A DNA stretch of 64,000 bases from Hygrocybe punicea (Eukaryota > Basidiomycota > Agaricomycetes > Agaricales > Hygrophoraceae), in the NCBI GenBank assembly GCA_963556145.1, contig OY744468.1, forward strand, positions 2,356,001 to 2,420,000, read 5' to 3'. Within the stretch, counting starts at the first letter, position 1. Each line of letters opens with the position of its first letter. The notes below the pieces were generated by a model. It ran no database searches, was not told the DNA's origin, and worked only from the letters and a program-made list of their open reading frames with translations. Shown here one piece after another: positions 10,101-19,325 of the stretch. The translations under genes were made by a program, and so were the position numbers.

Positions 10101-10760
10101 ATTATGAAAAGTTGTGACGGAGATGAAAAGAAATGGCACACCGTAACCCACTCCGTATTTTGGGCCGAACGGGTCACGACACACAAAAGCCTCAGATACT
10201 CGTCCTACTACATCGCACACGGAGTAGAACCGCTGTTTCCATTCGATTTTGCCGAAGCTACGTACATGGTTCCGACGCAAGATACGATGTCTACGACTGA
10301 CCTCATAGTCATCCGCGCCCGACAACTTCGTAAACGAGAAGCCGACCTCGATCGGGTCAAAGAAAAGCTTACCAAATCTCGGCTCGCGTCCGCCCGGCAA
10401 TTCGAGCAGAAATACGCCAACACGATCAAAGTTTACGACTTCGAACCCGGTAACCTTGTTCTCGTCCGAAATTCACGTATCGAAATGTCTCTCGATCGTA
10501 AAGCAAAACCGCGGTACTTTGGACCCATGGTTGTCGTCAGGAAAACAGAAGGCGGATCCTACATACTCGCCAAACTCGACGGTGCGGTTTCTAAATCTCG
10601 ATTTGCCGCTTTCCGAGTCGTACCCTACCACGCCCGCTCAAAAATATCGATACCGTTGGATGACTTCTTACAATACCCCGATGCCGACGATACCGATTCA
10701 AACGATCTTGATGAACCGACGTACCCGCCCTCTATAGACTCCTCACCCGACGACGATTAA
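7107..10760 (+). pseudogene. Pol: reverse transcriptase-RNase H-integrase, one stop
   Basis: The pol frame is open from 6987, overlaps the end of gag in the -1 frame, and runs to 10760 with a single TGA at 8370-8372. Reverse transcriptase occupies about 7830-8520 with the catalytic YMDD at 8280-8291. RNase H follows (about 8680-9140). Integrase (about 9580-10270) shows the HHCC zinc finger (HDSLGHK...CHQC) and the D, D, E triad in VDTMF, VTDNG and GPVERRH. A GPY/F-like module near 10530 precedes an acidic tail. The TGA lies between NPAI and RFIWEH, where the intact frame needs an amino acid; a CGA-to-TGA transition would explain it. All catalytic residues remain, so decay appears recent. Confidence 0.85.
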
Positions 10761-10959
10761 GCATTTCATTCTGTCCACGTTATACCCCCATTTTATTTAG
10801 TTCCTCTTAGTTTTCTAACGATATGACGAATGATGCGAATAGTCCTATGTCTTCGGGAGCCGATCGGCTTTCCTTAGCTGGGTGAACAAGCTGACACGTC
10901 TTTTATATACACGATATATTTTTTATATACAACGGGCTCGTTATTTTTATATATATATT

Positions 10960-12356
10960 TTACAGGCGGCCAGTCTCGTAATCCCGCTTCAACATCGCCA
11001 ACCTTGAGGTCGACCGTTCGAGATCGACGCGAAGCCGCTGGAACTCTTGACCGAAGTGGACGAGGTGACGGTTGACGTTGGTGCCCAGGGCTCCCAGCTC
11101 CTCCGTAAGGACCGCTAGCCGCGCCGACACTTGCTCGTAATTCTCCATCGTCAAAACGAACGGGTTCGCTGCCGAGGCCGTCCTAAGCCTTTTCGTCGGC
11201 CGCTCTTCCTCCGACTCCTCCTCGTCTTCGTCATCGTCCTCGACCGACTCCACCTCCTCGACCCGCGGTTTGCTCGTTGAGGCCCGGGCAGGCCTACTGC
11301 GGATTGGTTTTGTCGTGAACGACAGCGGCTTCCTCATGCCGACCGCGACCTCTTTGCCCTTTCCGGTATCCACCTTGCGCCGACCCCCGCCCGTCCGGTG
11401 TGTAGCGTTAGTACATCTCTTCTTCAGCCTCCGGCATCGTTCGCACACGTAGCCCGTGACGCCTCGACACGCCTCTTGCGCCTTGACGCAGTTGGTGCAG
11501 GGTTGTAGGGGAAACGGCCCGGTGAACTGTTACCAGGATCAGTAACTAAAGAACATATGAACCGACACAAGAACTCACCGTCGTACCAGCCAAGTCTCCG
11601 GTCTCTACGCCCGGCGTATCTACGTCTTCTACATCGGCCGGTGTCTCTGGTGCCGGGTCGACGGGGCCTTCCTCTGGCTCAACTGCGGCTTCACCCTCCG
11701 GAATCGACTCAGTCCTTGGTTCACCCGCGACCGATGCGTTTGCTTCAGCTCGCCGTTCTTCGCTGAGCCGCCGCCGATACGCGGCTCCATCCCTTTCAAC
11801 CCGGTCCGCTTCTTGATGCCAGTGCTGCTCGTGTTGTTCTATTCTAAGCCGCTCCCGCCTTTCCTCTGCCGCCTTTCGCCTTTTCTCCGCCTCCGCTCGT
11901 GCGTTTGCCTCTGCCATCCGTCTGGCCTCCTCTTCCCGCGTAGCCGCTTCTTCATCCGCCCGCCGTCTGGCTTCTTCCTGTTCCTGCCTCTCCCGGTCCG
12001 CCGCTTCTTTCAGCCACTCTTCGACATCGTTGGCGTACGATTGGCGGTTGGCCCATAACGGTGGCGTTACTGGCCTCGTACCACCAGCTCGGAGTTCCGC
12101 GACGATTCCATTGTAAGCACGCTGGCGGGACGACATGAGCTATCTTAGGACACGCGTAGTCAATAAGGAAACTCACCAGCGCCTTCTTGCGGCCGCTTAA
12201 CCATTGTTGGGCCATCCCCTCGTTGCCGTCCACCATCGTTACGAGGTCGTCGCTATGAAACACGGTGACCGCGTTGACGGCCTCTTCGTAGTCCGCCCGG
12301 ACATCGGATTCGATGCTTTCGACGAAAGCGAGGAAGTTGTCGTAGACTTGGGACAT
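10960..12356 (-). CDS. Antisense accessory gene: coiled coil plus Zn2Cys6-like cluster
   Basis: Opposite to gag/pol, between pol and the 3' LTR. Exon 1 starts at ATG 12356 (or in frame at 12398) and encodes a short acidic helical region. Intron 1 starts at GTGAGT (12176-12175) and ends at either of two in-frame acceptors (37 or 55 bp). Exon 2 runs to 11579 and is a long Glu/Arg/Ala-rich coiled coil. Intron 2 (11578-11527, 52 bp) has GTGAGT, a CTGAT branch site and CAG. Exon 3 contains CX2CX6CX7CX2CX6C, the spacing of the fungal Zn2Cys6 DNA-binding cluster, but with the basic residues in the second half (CERCRRLKKRC). A basic and acidic linker and a C-terminal helical, leucine-rich segment follow. 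Function is unknown; DNA binding, silencing control or an integration partner are possible. Confidence 0.7.
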
Positions 12357-12441
12357 TGTGAACGTGTGATGGTGTAGAGGAAAAGGTCGGATCAACAACG
12401 AGAAATTTTTATTTTTTTTACTTTGCCATTGTTTGGCCGCT

Positions 12442-12452
12442 CACGTGATTGG
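12442..12452 (-). promoter_or_regulatory. CCAATCACGTG upstream of the antisense gene
   Basis: On the minus strand a CCAAT box overlaps an E-box (CACGTG), about 85-100 bases upstream of the antisense gene's ATG, followed by an A/T-rich TATA-like tract (about 12402-12420). The arrangement resembles a fungal pol II promoter located between the 3' LTR and the gene, so the gene may not need the LTR for transcription. Confidence 0.45.
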
Positions 12453-12510
12453 CCACATTCGCGACCCGCATTCGGAGACCCCATATTCTCGACCACGGAT
12501 GGTCTCTATT

Positions 12511-12526
12511 AGAAGACCCAAGGAGA
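12511..12526 (+). other. Polypurine tract of element B
   Basis: A purine-rich run (AGAAGACCCAAGGAGA, broken by three C residues) lies directly before the 3' LTR. This is the position where plus-strand DNA synthesis of LTR elements is primed. The C residues make the assignment moderate. Confidence 0.5.
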
Positions 12527-13321
12527 TGTAGAGGGTCCTCGACCCTCTGAGGCCGTAACATCGATATCTAGCGAATCCGCTCGAACCCGACGTCTCTAGC
12601 AATCTACGCTCGAACCCGACGTAACCCGACGCAACCCGATGCATACCGACTAGCACGGCCGCTCACGTACCTGGTCGGTCTATCTCATAAACTCACGGAA
12701 CTTCAAATATCGAAGATAGATCTCATCGGACTGGGATCCCGACATCGGACTTGCCTTATTCACGCCTAGCGTCTCCCTTATGGGGATATAGTAAAGTATA
12801 TTGCATCTTTTACGGTTTTTCATATCTTCCACCCATTTTCCCTGTCATCGTCGCCTCGCAACGCTCTTCCTACTTCCCCATTTTTATTCTCCTTTGTCTC
12901 CTCTCATCGGCTGAGGACTCTCGTCCGAATCTAGGTACACAAATTTGTAGTATAAAAACGGTGCCCAGGCGCCGTCTCAAAATAAGAAACCAGTTCCCCC
13001 ATTTCCTCTCTCTGAGAATTAAGTCTCTCAGTAAATTCCATCGCACACATTGCTCGTCGGATTCCTCGACGCCCTCCCCGTCGTTCTACCGCCTTTATCT
13101 CTACGTTTCTCGACACCCGACACCCGACCCGCCGTACCCGACATCGTCGGCCTCGTCGGCTTCGATCGGTCTCCATAGATTTCAGTAGTTTACTCGGCGG
13201 CTTCTTACTTTTTATATCCTATTATCTTACTGAAGCTTGTTAGACTATTCCTAGTCACTTCTACGCTGACCCCACAGGCTTAGGATTATTATTCCGCAGC
13301 CACCCCGACCTCGCCTTTACA
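12527..13321 (+). repeat. 3' LTR of element B (795 bp)
   Basis: TGTAGAGGG...CCTTTACA. It is nearly identical to the LTR of element A and ends with the same CTTTACA, whereas the 5' LTR of B ends CTCTACA. Sequence to its right is unrelated to the sequence left of the 5' LTR. Confidence 0.9.
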
Positions 13322-13599
13322 GTGAATGGGAATGGACGAGGACGAAGTGGGATATGAAGAGGATTCGGGTCCAGAGGGCCCGGGGCCTCTACATCGAACG
13401 GGGCACAAATGGGAGCTGTGGAAGATCGTTGCGCGCCCAATTTGTTGTATAGGTCCACTCTGGCCCTGGATCATCACAGTCGAAATTGTGGTAACTGGGG
13501 AAGGCAGCTAAGGGACCCGCATTTGGGGAGGTGATTACAAAGTTGTCGAGGATGAAGGTTTTGAAGGTCGACGGCATCTGACAGCAGTATTTGGGTTAA

Positions 13600-14279
13600 T
13601 AGAATAGGTGCAAAACAGCAACACATTCCACAATTGTAACAAGCTCAAGATTTGCACTCCGGAGTTTGTATTTTGGGCGCTTAGTATGGGGAATGAGGTA
13701 TTTTTGGGCGTGGGCTTTGCAACCGCCCCCTCGTTGAACACCTTTTTCATCCATATTGTAAATATTCTCGATGGGGATATCGTGCTTCTTGATGATCGAT
13801 TCCAGAAGGTCAAAATGATGAGCAATGGTTGGCCGATTGAATGCTTGTGCCTGTTTTGGATCGAGACCTGATGGTTTGCCAAGAATGACCTCAGGATGGC
13901 GTGAAAGGAAAACGCGAACCCAGGTTTGACCTGGTCATCGTCCACAAAGCAATTCTGCCTTTTTTCGGACTGATCGTTTGCTAATACAATGACCAGTGTC
14001 TGAGAGATGGATGATCCATTCGACAAGCACATTCTCCTGTACAGGTGAAAGGAGCTGCTGTGTTGCATGACCAGTCCTAGTGTCCTGATGTTGGCCAGAA
14101 GCTCAATTACGAATAGTACCAAGACAAATGTCTGTTTTATATTTTCGGTCGAGAAACTGTTTGATAGCAGAGAAATTAGGTTTCTGTTGTATCCGATAGA
14201 GTTTGACTCCTTCTTGGATGATCTGTTCCCTTTTAGACTTTGAGAAACTTTTGAAGGCAAAAAACTCCGTAGAAGGCAT
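13600..14279 (-). pseudogene. Decayed pogo-like DDE transposase
   Basis: Starting at ATG 14279, one minus-strand frame shows the order typical of pogo/CENP-B-type transposases of fungi. There is an N-terminal helix-turn-helix (KREQIIQEGV...), a second CENP-B-like HTH (QENVLVEWIIHLSDTGH, CISKRSVRKKAELLCG), the HPEVILGKPSGLDPK and AQAFNRP motifs, and the first catalytic block (NIYNMDEKG) with its D. Two in-frame stops (after TIRN and after LLCGR) and loss of the rest of the catalytic domain show it is dead. A degenerate continuation toward 13390 is possible. No terminal inverted repeats were found. Confidence 0.7.
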
Positions 14280-14987
14280 GCCATCATCCAGCTAGGAGGG
14301 GGGGGGGCACAGAGAAGAAATTTTAATCAACAATAAATTGTGTTGATGTGACGCGACTGAAGCACGAGACAATATTAATGACATCAACTCCGCACTAGCT
14401 CTGCTGAGCCGAGATTGTCACACTCTTGTCAAAATCTCTGTTCAGCTGCGTACAGTCATTGTCGGGTCACAAATTTTGGTATTGAGGTTGCCTTGGCCAT
14501 ACATATCATGAATATAATTTTTTAAATAATTATTTAGGTCAATATGAGTGGTTCTGGTTCTGTTTTTCCCCTGACAGTGAGTTTTTTGACTATTGTTCAT
14601 GTAATATCATCAAATCCTCGAGGATTTTTTTCAAACAAAATTTATGGGTATACAAATGGATGCTGTCGGTGTTTTTTCCGGACATCCCAGAGGCCGAAAT
14701 TCCAAGGAGCGAGTCTCTGTATCGAGTTTTCAAAAACCTACCCATTTTCAAACTCAGTGCTAGGAATAGTAGATCTCCGCGCTACCTTTCCCACGCCTGC
14801 CAAACTCGACCCAGTCGAAACTTGCTTTCTAAAAACACGAGGAACGAGGGTAAATTAGAATTAAGTCTATGTACGAATTGGGCGAGTTAAGGTCCAAGGC
14901 TCTCAGCCTCGCACCTTCACTCGTCGCTATCTAAGATATCCGTCTGCTCCTCTCAGAGCGGCCATCTTTTCTTTCTTTTCCTGCAAA
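14280..14987. other. Gene-free interval
   Basis: No convincing coding frame. It holds a G10 homopolymer near 14297 and A/T-rich non-coding sequence, and at its right end the 5' region of the next gene. Confidence 0.5.
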
Positions 14988-16374
14988 ATGAATAGAATCC
15001 AGTTTGACCCCGCACTCCTCCAATGCCCCGACTTCGCATCCGAGACGTATGCACTGGTCCGTGCCCCCTTTGTCAATGCCAATACCACAGACGAACAAGC
15101 CGCCCTACTTCTGGTCAACGTCTGGAGGGCCGGCAACAACCTGGAAAAGCAACAATGGCAGGATCAGCACCAGAACGACATTGCAGCACAAGCAAACGAG
15201 ATACTACGCGAACAGGAAGCCGCCGAACAGCGAGCATTACTGCTCGCTCAAGAACAGGAGGCCCTCGGTAAGGACACGATGAAGAAGAATAAGACGAAAT
15301 ACATCCCAATACCCGATCGACCAATGCCCACCATCGCACCGGTCTTCGCCTCCAACTATGCCACCAAAATGATGGAAAAAGGCCAATATATTGAATTATG
15401 GTACTACACCAACGACGGCCTAGATGACGCCATAAAAACTAGCACGACAGTAGATGACGATGCTATGGCAATTTCCCGAAACCCCGATGGATCCACTTCT
15501 TGGGTCACCGCGGCAGCCGCCCGTCACTCCAAAAAAGCCGTCGACGACAAAGACATACCATGGGAGGACTTCTGTCAAGCTGTACCCAGAATGATACTAG
15601 CCATGGAAGCAGCAGAATGGCCTGCTGAGCGCGTCATCATGCTCGCCACCTTCTGGGGCAACTTGCAGGTCCATGAATTCAGGTCCTCCTGTGACACATT
15701 AGACCAGAAGGCGCTCCTGCTTTACCAAGCCAGACAACGCCGACTATGTCACCTCGCCATACCCTCGCCACGAGGTGCATATAACATTGCCGTCATTAAC
15801 GAAGACATCATGCGCAAAACCAGGGAAGAAGTTTATTGGGAAGATCGCAGAACCAGAGACAATGAGAGGGACTTCTGCGTAAGTCTCCCTCCCATACCTG
15901 TTTCCCATTCATCAGCTAATCAAGATTCTCCGCTCTATTCCACGAACATCGCCCATTACCCGCCACTCGCACCCCCATATTGCATGCGCCCGCGTTATGC
16001 CATCCGTGCCCCCGTTTGCACGCATGCTCCTGTTTTGCACCACGCATGCTCCTACTTTGCACCATGCATGCTTCTACTTTGCACCACGCATGCTCCTACT
16101 TTGCACCACGCATGCTCCTGTTTTGCACCATGCATGCTCCCCGTCTTAACCCCCCCTTTGACAACAGGCTGACCAACGAATTGGCTTAACACAAAGGACA
16201 GGTCCCAGCACCCCTTCCCACCGTAATCGAGACTACAAACGGCCTGATGGCGCCTGGCGACGATCCGCCTCACCAGTCCATCACCGTCTGACAACAGACG
16301 AAGACTACTCGGAAGAGAGCCCACCGCCTAATGATTGGGAGTCCACTTCGCTCGACGCGTCGCTGGGCTCCTAA
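14988..16374 (+). CDS. Uncharacterised ~365-residue protein, one long intron
   Basis: Exon 1 (14988-15878) encodes an N-terminal domain, a Gln/Glu/Ala-rich helical segment (about residues 55-90), a basic KKNKTK linker and a conserved-looking globular part ending in DFC. The donor GTAAGT at 15879 and acceptor CAG at 16167 define a 289-bp intron, unusually long here because it contains a 22-bp minisatellite. Exon 2 (16168-16374) is in phase and ends in a Ser/Pro/Asp-rich tail. I recognise this as a type of hypothetical protein common in mushroom genomes and suspect a mobile-element origin, but there is no domain I can name. Reading through the intron gives a spurious Cys/His-rich tail. Confidence 0.55.
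16022..16141 (+). repeat. 22-bp minisatellite inside the intron
   Basis: About 5.4 copies of a 22-bp unit built around GCATGCTCCTACTTTGCACC with a few substitutions. It lies wholly within the predicted intron 15879-16167. Confidence 0.8.
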
Positions 16375-16817
16375 AATATGGGAATCGCAGCTCATCGGAC
16401 TCCTCGTTTAAGTCTGGACCTTGGTTTCGGGTTTGAAAAAACCTCTGCGTGTTTTTTTCCCCCAAAAAGAAGATTGCTATTCTGTAATCACAACTCTCTC
16501 CATATACCCTCAAAATTGACCAAAACTATAGCCTGCACGAACATAGACTTAGGCCTTATGGTTTATCAAAATTGATCCATGCACTATCCGCCATTCGTAG
16601 ACTATCCCCGATATGCTTCGTGCAGCTTTTCACTGGGGATGATGTCCCAGTCCACCTCACTAGTGCCAAAGGAACATAAAGTGGTCCCAATCCTGGCCCC
16701 ACAAGGTCGTAGATGTTCCGCACAAAAGGCTTGTACCGCTTTCAACCTTCGAACCAGTGTCACATTCTGACTTCTTTGTAGGATTTCCGCAACCTGCAGA
16801 ATGCAGGACCTCTTCCC
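16375..16817. other. Interval without a supported gene
   Basis: Only short frames on both strands. It contains the 3' end of the preceding gene and the upstream region of the next. Confidence 0.4.
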
Positions 16818-17312
16818 GTGCTTTATCCGCACCTCATCCCACCAAAAAAGAAGGGTCTTAAGAAGAAAGACCTTAAGGATTTTCAGGATCCGCCTCTGAT
16901 TCATTGTGGATACATAGCAGAACAGGAGTTTTTGTTCGGATACGCTCGCCGCCATGGTTTATTGCAGGAGTGTGAAGGAGACAACGAGGGGGAGACCACC
17001 TTGTTGAAACTTGACACAACGTATGCTGCTCTCCAAGCCATCTTGTCAGAGCTTCAAATTTCCTCTATCCCTATTCGCCTCCCCGTCGTTGTGACGACAG
17101 ATATTGGAGTACGTGCAATCGCACTTTACAATAACTACTCGATGAAAAACATCCCTCCTGATGAGGATGTTCGGAAGCTGGCTCGAGCTTTGGGCAAGGA
17201 GAAGGAGCAGCCTAAATGGTACTTCGATGCCAACCGCTGGAGGTGGAACCAAGGGCGAGGTACGCTCTCTTTCTTTTGCGTATGCACTCTGCTAATACTG
17301 CCGTCAGCGTAA
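16818..17312 (+). CDS. Small uncharacterised protein
   Basis: About 150-165 codons. An N-terminal basic segment (PPKKKGLKKKDL) is followed by a compact region with GYIAEQEFLFGYARRHGL, a VIALYxNY-like motif (IALYNNYS) and a C-terminal KWYFDANRWRW motif. This pattern recurs in small hypothetical proteins of mushrooms, without known function. A GTACGC donor follows the RWRWNQGR codons and a CAG acceptor lies at about 17307, so the true C-terminus may differ from the unspliced one. The upstream start may also be in another exon. Confidence 0.45.
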   Translation: MLYPHLIPPKKKGLKKKDLKDFQDPPLIHCGYIAEQEFLFGYARRHGLLQECEGDNEGETTLLKLDTTYAALQAILSELQISSIPIRLPVVVTTDIGVRAIALYNNYSMKNIPPDEDVRKLARALGKEKEQPKWYFDANRWRWNQGRGTLSFFCVCTLLILPSA

Positions 17313-18127
17313 CCGAAAAGTGTATTATGCTTATCCATTATTCCGGTCGAGCACACTGTGACCGTCTAGTCGCCATACGTCCAGCCAACCACAACCATCC
17401 AACTGACCATCTGTAGTAATAGATTATGCTCTGCATCTGATGATTTAATAGGTGTATAGTTTTGTAACTGAATACGACATAAAATTATTGGTAGTGAGGT
17501 TAGACCTCCTACACTCGCAGGTATACCCTATGACCCTATGATACCACCCGAGTACTGGTTGACGAGGTGAATGCCAGGCCCATCACGCCAGCTAAATGGC
17601 ACCAGTGACCCGTCATTGTGCTATCGACACTCGCAATGTACAGATAAACCAGCCGAGGATCGTCGAGCCAGAGTGAGGACATTATTAATAGCAATGGCGG
17701 GCGGCACCAAACGAAAGAACTGGACTGTCGTTGTAAGGTACGATGATGCATATCGCTTGACGACGGTGAATCTACCTGGGCAAACAGCCAGTGATCACTG
17801 CTACTGATGTTCGTCCTACTTTTCCCACTTGATACTTACCGCATCACGTCCTAGGTTGCATCTCGTCGCACATTGGAATCTTGACAAGGCGGACACGGTG
17901 TGAATGGCCATGATCATGACGACTTGAAAAGATGGGAACGCAATCAGGTTTTTACACACATACCTCTCGTGCCTGCTTCTCCCGCATGACGACCAGAATT
18001 TCTCCAGCGATTTTTCGCCCTTCTGCTCACGATGAGCGTTATACCGCAGATGGCGGTCACAGCTCAAATCGTAAGTACTCTTGTGGATCTATCATGTTTC
18101 GGCTAAAAGATCTGTGACACAAAAGAT
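17313..18127. other. Interval without a supported gene
   Basis: Only short frames. The segment from about 17930 may contain the first exon (signal peptide) of the gene that follows; a GTAAGT donor is visible at 18070. Confidence 0.4.
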
Positions 18128-19189
18128 AGTCGATGCTGTTTGTACGCAAGCGCAATGGGAAAGTAGCATGCCAATTGAGATCGAAGCTTCCTTCCAAGCT
18201 CACACCGCTTCGCAGACTTTCAATCACAAGGGCCAGGACCCGTGCCTGGGTACGCGTGCAATGTTTTTGTTTTGCGGTGCACAACCGCTTGATATCATGA
18301 ACAGCCACCCCTTATGGGTACATGCTACAGCGGTTCATTTCACTTCAACGCACTCCCCCTTCCCTACACCGGCTGGAGTAACAATGGCCCGGATAGCGGT
18401 CAAGCCAACTTATGCTGGTGTAGCACGGTCACTTATGCCCTGAATTCGACATGCGGCTACTGTCAAGGTGGCACATGGGATTCGTGAATCTATTCTTCTT
18501 TCTCGCAGCCTCTTTTTGCACCTTACCTCGTTCGTTACAGGTGGCATTATTGGACTTATAACTGCTCGGGATCCGAAATCACCATCGGGTCATTTCCTTT
18601 GATTTTCCCCACCAACATCAGTGTTCCCGTGTGGGCATATCTAGACCCCACTGCGAGTGTGTCTGGAAATTCCTGGAACATCGCTCTCGCCCAAGCACTA
18701 GTGGGTGCGCGATGTATATTTTATCAAATTTAAACTGTAATCTGACTGATGCCGTGGAACAAAAGCTTCACCTGACATTCCAGGCGGCTCGAAACCCACC
18801 ACGATTGCAGGCCCATTACACACAACCATTACCGGCCCCACCATTTCATCACTCAATACTTCCATGACCTCACCTCCACCTTCCCCTCCAGTCCTTCCTC
18901 GACAATCAGCACACAGATATCCGATCATTCCTCTCGGACAATTGGCATCGCTGTTGGCATTGCGGCTGGCTGTGGTGTGGTTGCCGTTGCAGGCTGTATT
19001 TTCTTCTGTTGTGTGATGTACAGTCGCTACGGTCTGCCTGCCCCCATCCGTATCGGGAGGGTCCCAGGGGACATAACAGGTGGTGTCAGTTCAATCGCTA
19101 CCACTCTTTATAGACGTATCTTTACCAAACGGAATGTCCAAAATTTTAGTAGGTATTCGAGTGTCCTAGGCTTCCTTGTTGTAAAGTAA
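18128..19189 (+). CDS. Single-pass membrane protein with Cys-rich ectodomain, frame break
   Basis: Several exons can be joined. One contains TFNHKGQDPC. Exon 18305-18483 carries a CWCSTVTYAL and CGYCQGGTWDS cysteine pattern. After a 57-bp intron, exon 18541-18704 continues with WHYWTYNCSGSE and VPVWAYLD. After a 79-bp intron, exon 18784 onward has a Thr/Ser/Pro-rich stretch, and a transmembrane helix (GIAVGIAAGCGVVAVAGC) precedes a cytoplasmic tail ending at 19189. This is a family seen in mushroom genomes as extracellular Cys-domain, Ser/Thr stalk and one helix; its role is unknown. The stalk and the helix are in different frames between about 18860 and 18930, with no clean intron. The 5' end is unresolved. 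Confidence 0.5.
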
Positions 19190-19325
19190 TATGAATTTTA
19201 GTCGGGAAGGGTGCTTGATCCTTACCCAAACCTAAAATATTAAGGGAGTGCACATGTCGTTACATGGAAAATATCCTGGACAGCAACAAAAGCAAATTCC
19301 GGAAAGCAGCTAAGACAACAGCTCC

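Larger units (their letters stand above)
3482..13321 (+). mobile_element. Ty3/Gypsy-like LTR retrotransposon B
   Basis: A 9.84-kb element with, in order: 5' LTR (3482-4275), primer-binding site (4278), Gag-protease (4855-7110), Pol in the -1 frame with reverse transcriptase, RNase H and integrase (to 10760), an antisense two-intron gene (12356-10960), polypurine tract (about 12511-12526) and 3' LTR (12527-13321). The RT-RNase H-integrase order defines the Gypsy arrangement. One in-frame TGA at 8370 interrupts Pol; other reading frames are open. No matching target-site duplication is visible (left flank AGCGT, right flank GTGAA). Together with unequal LTRs this suggests recombination after insertion or a chimeric element. 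Confidence 0.9.

Noticed and set aside
13535..14287. 250-codon minus-strand frame as a real gene
   Set aside because: It is a different frame over the transposase relic; the neighbouring frame gives the recognisable pogo-like motifs with two stops.
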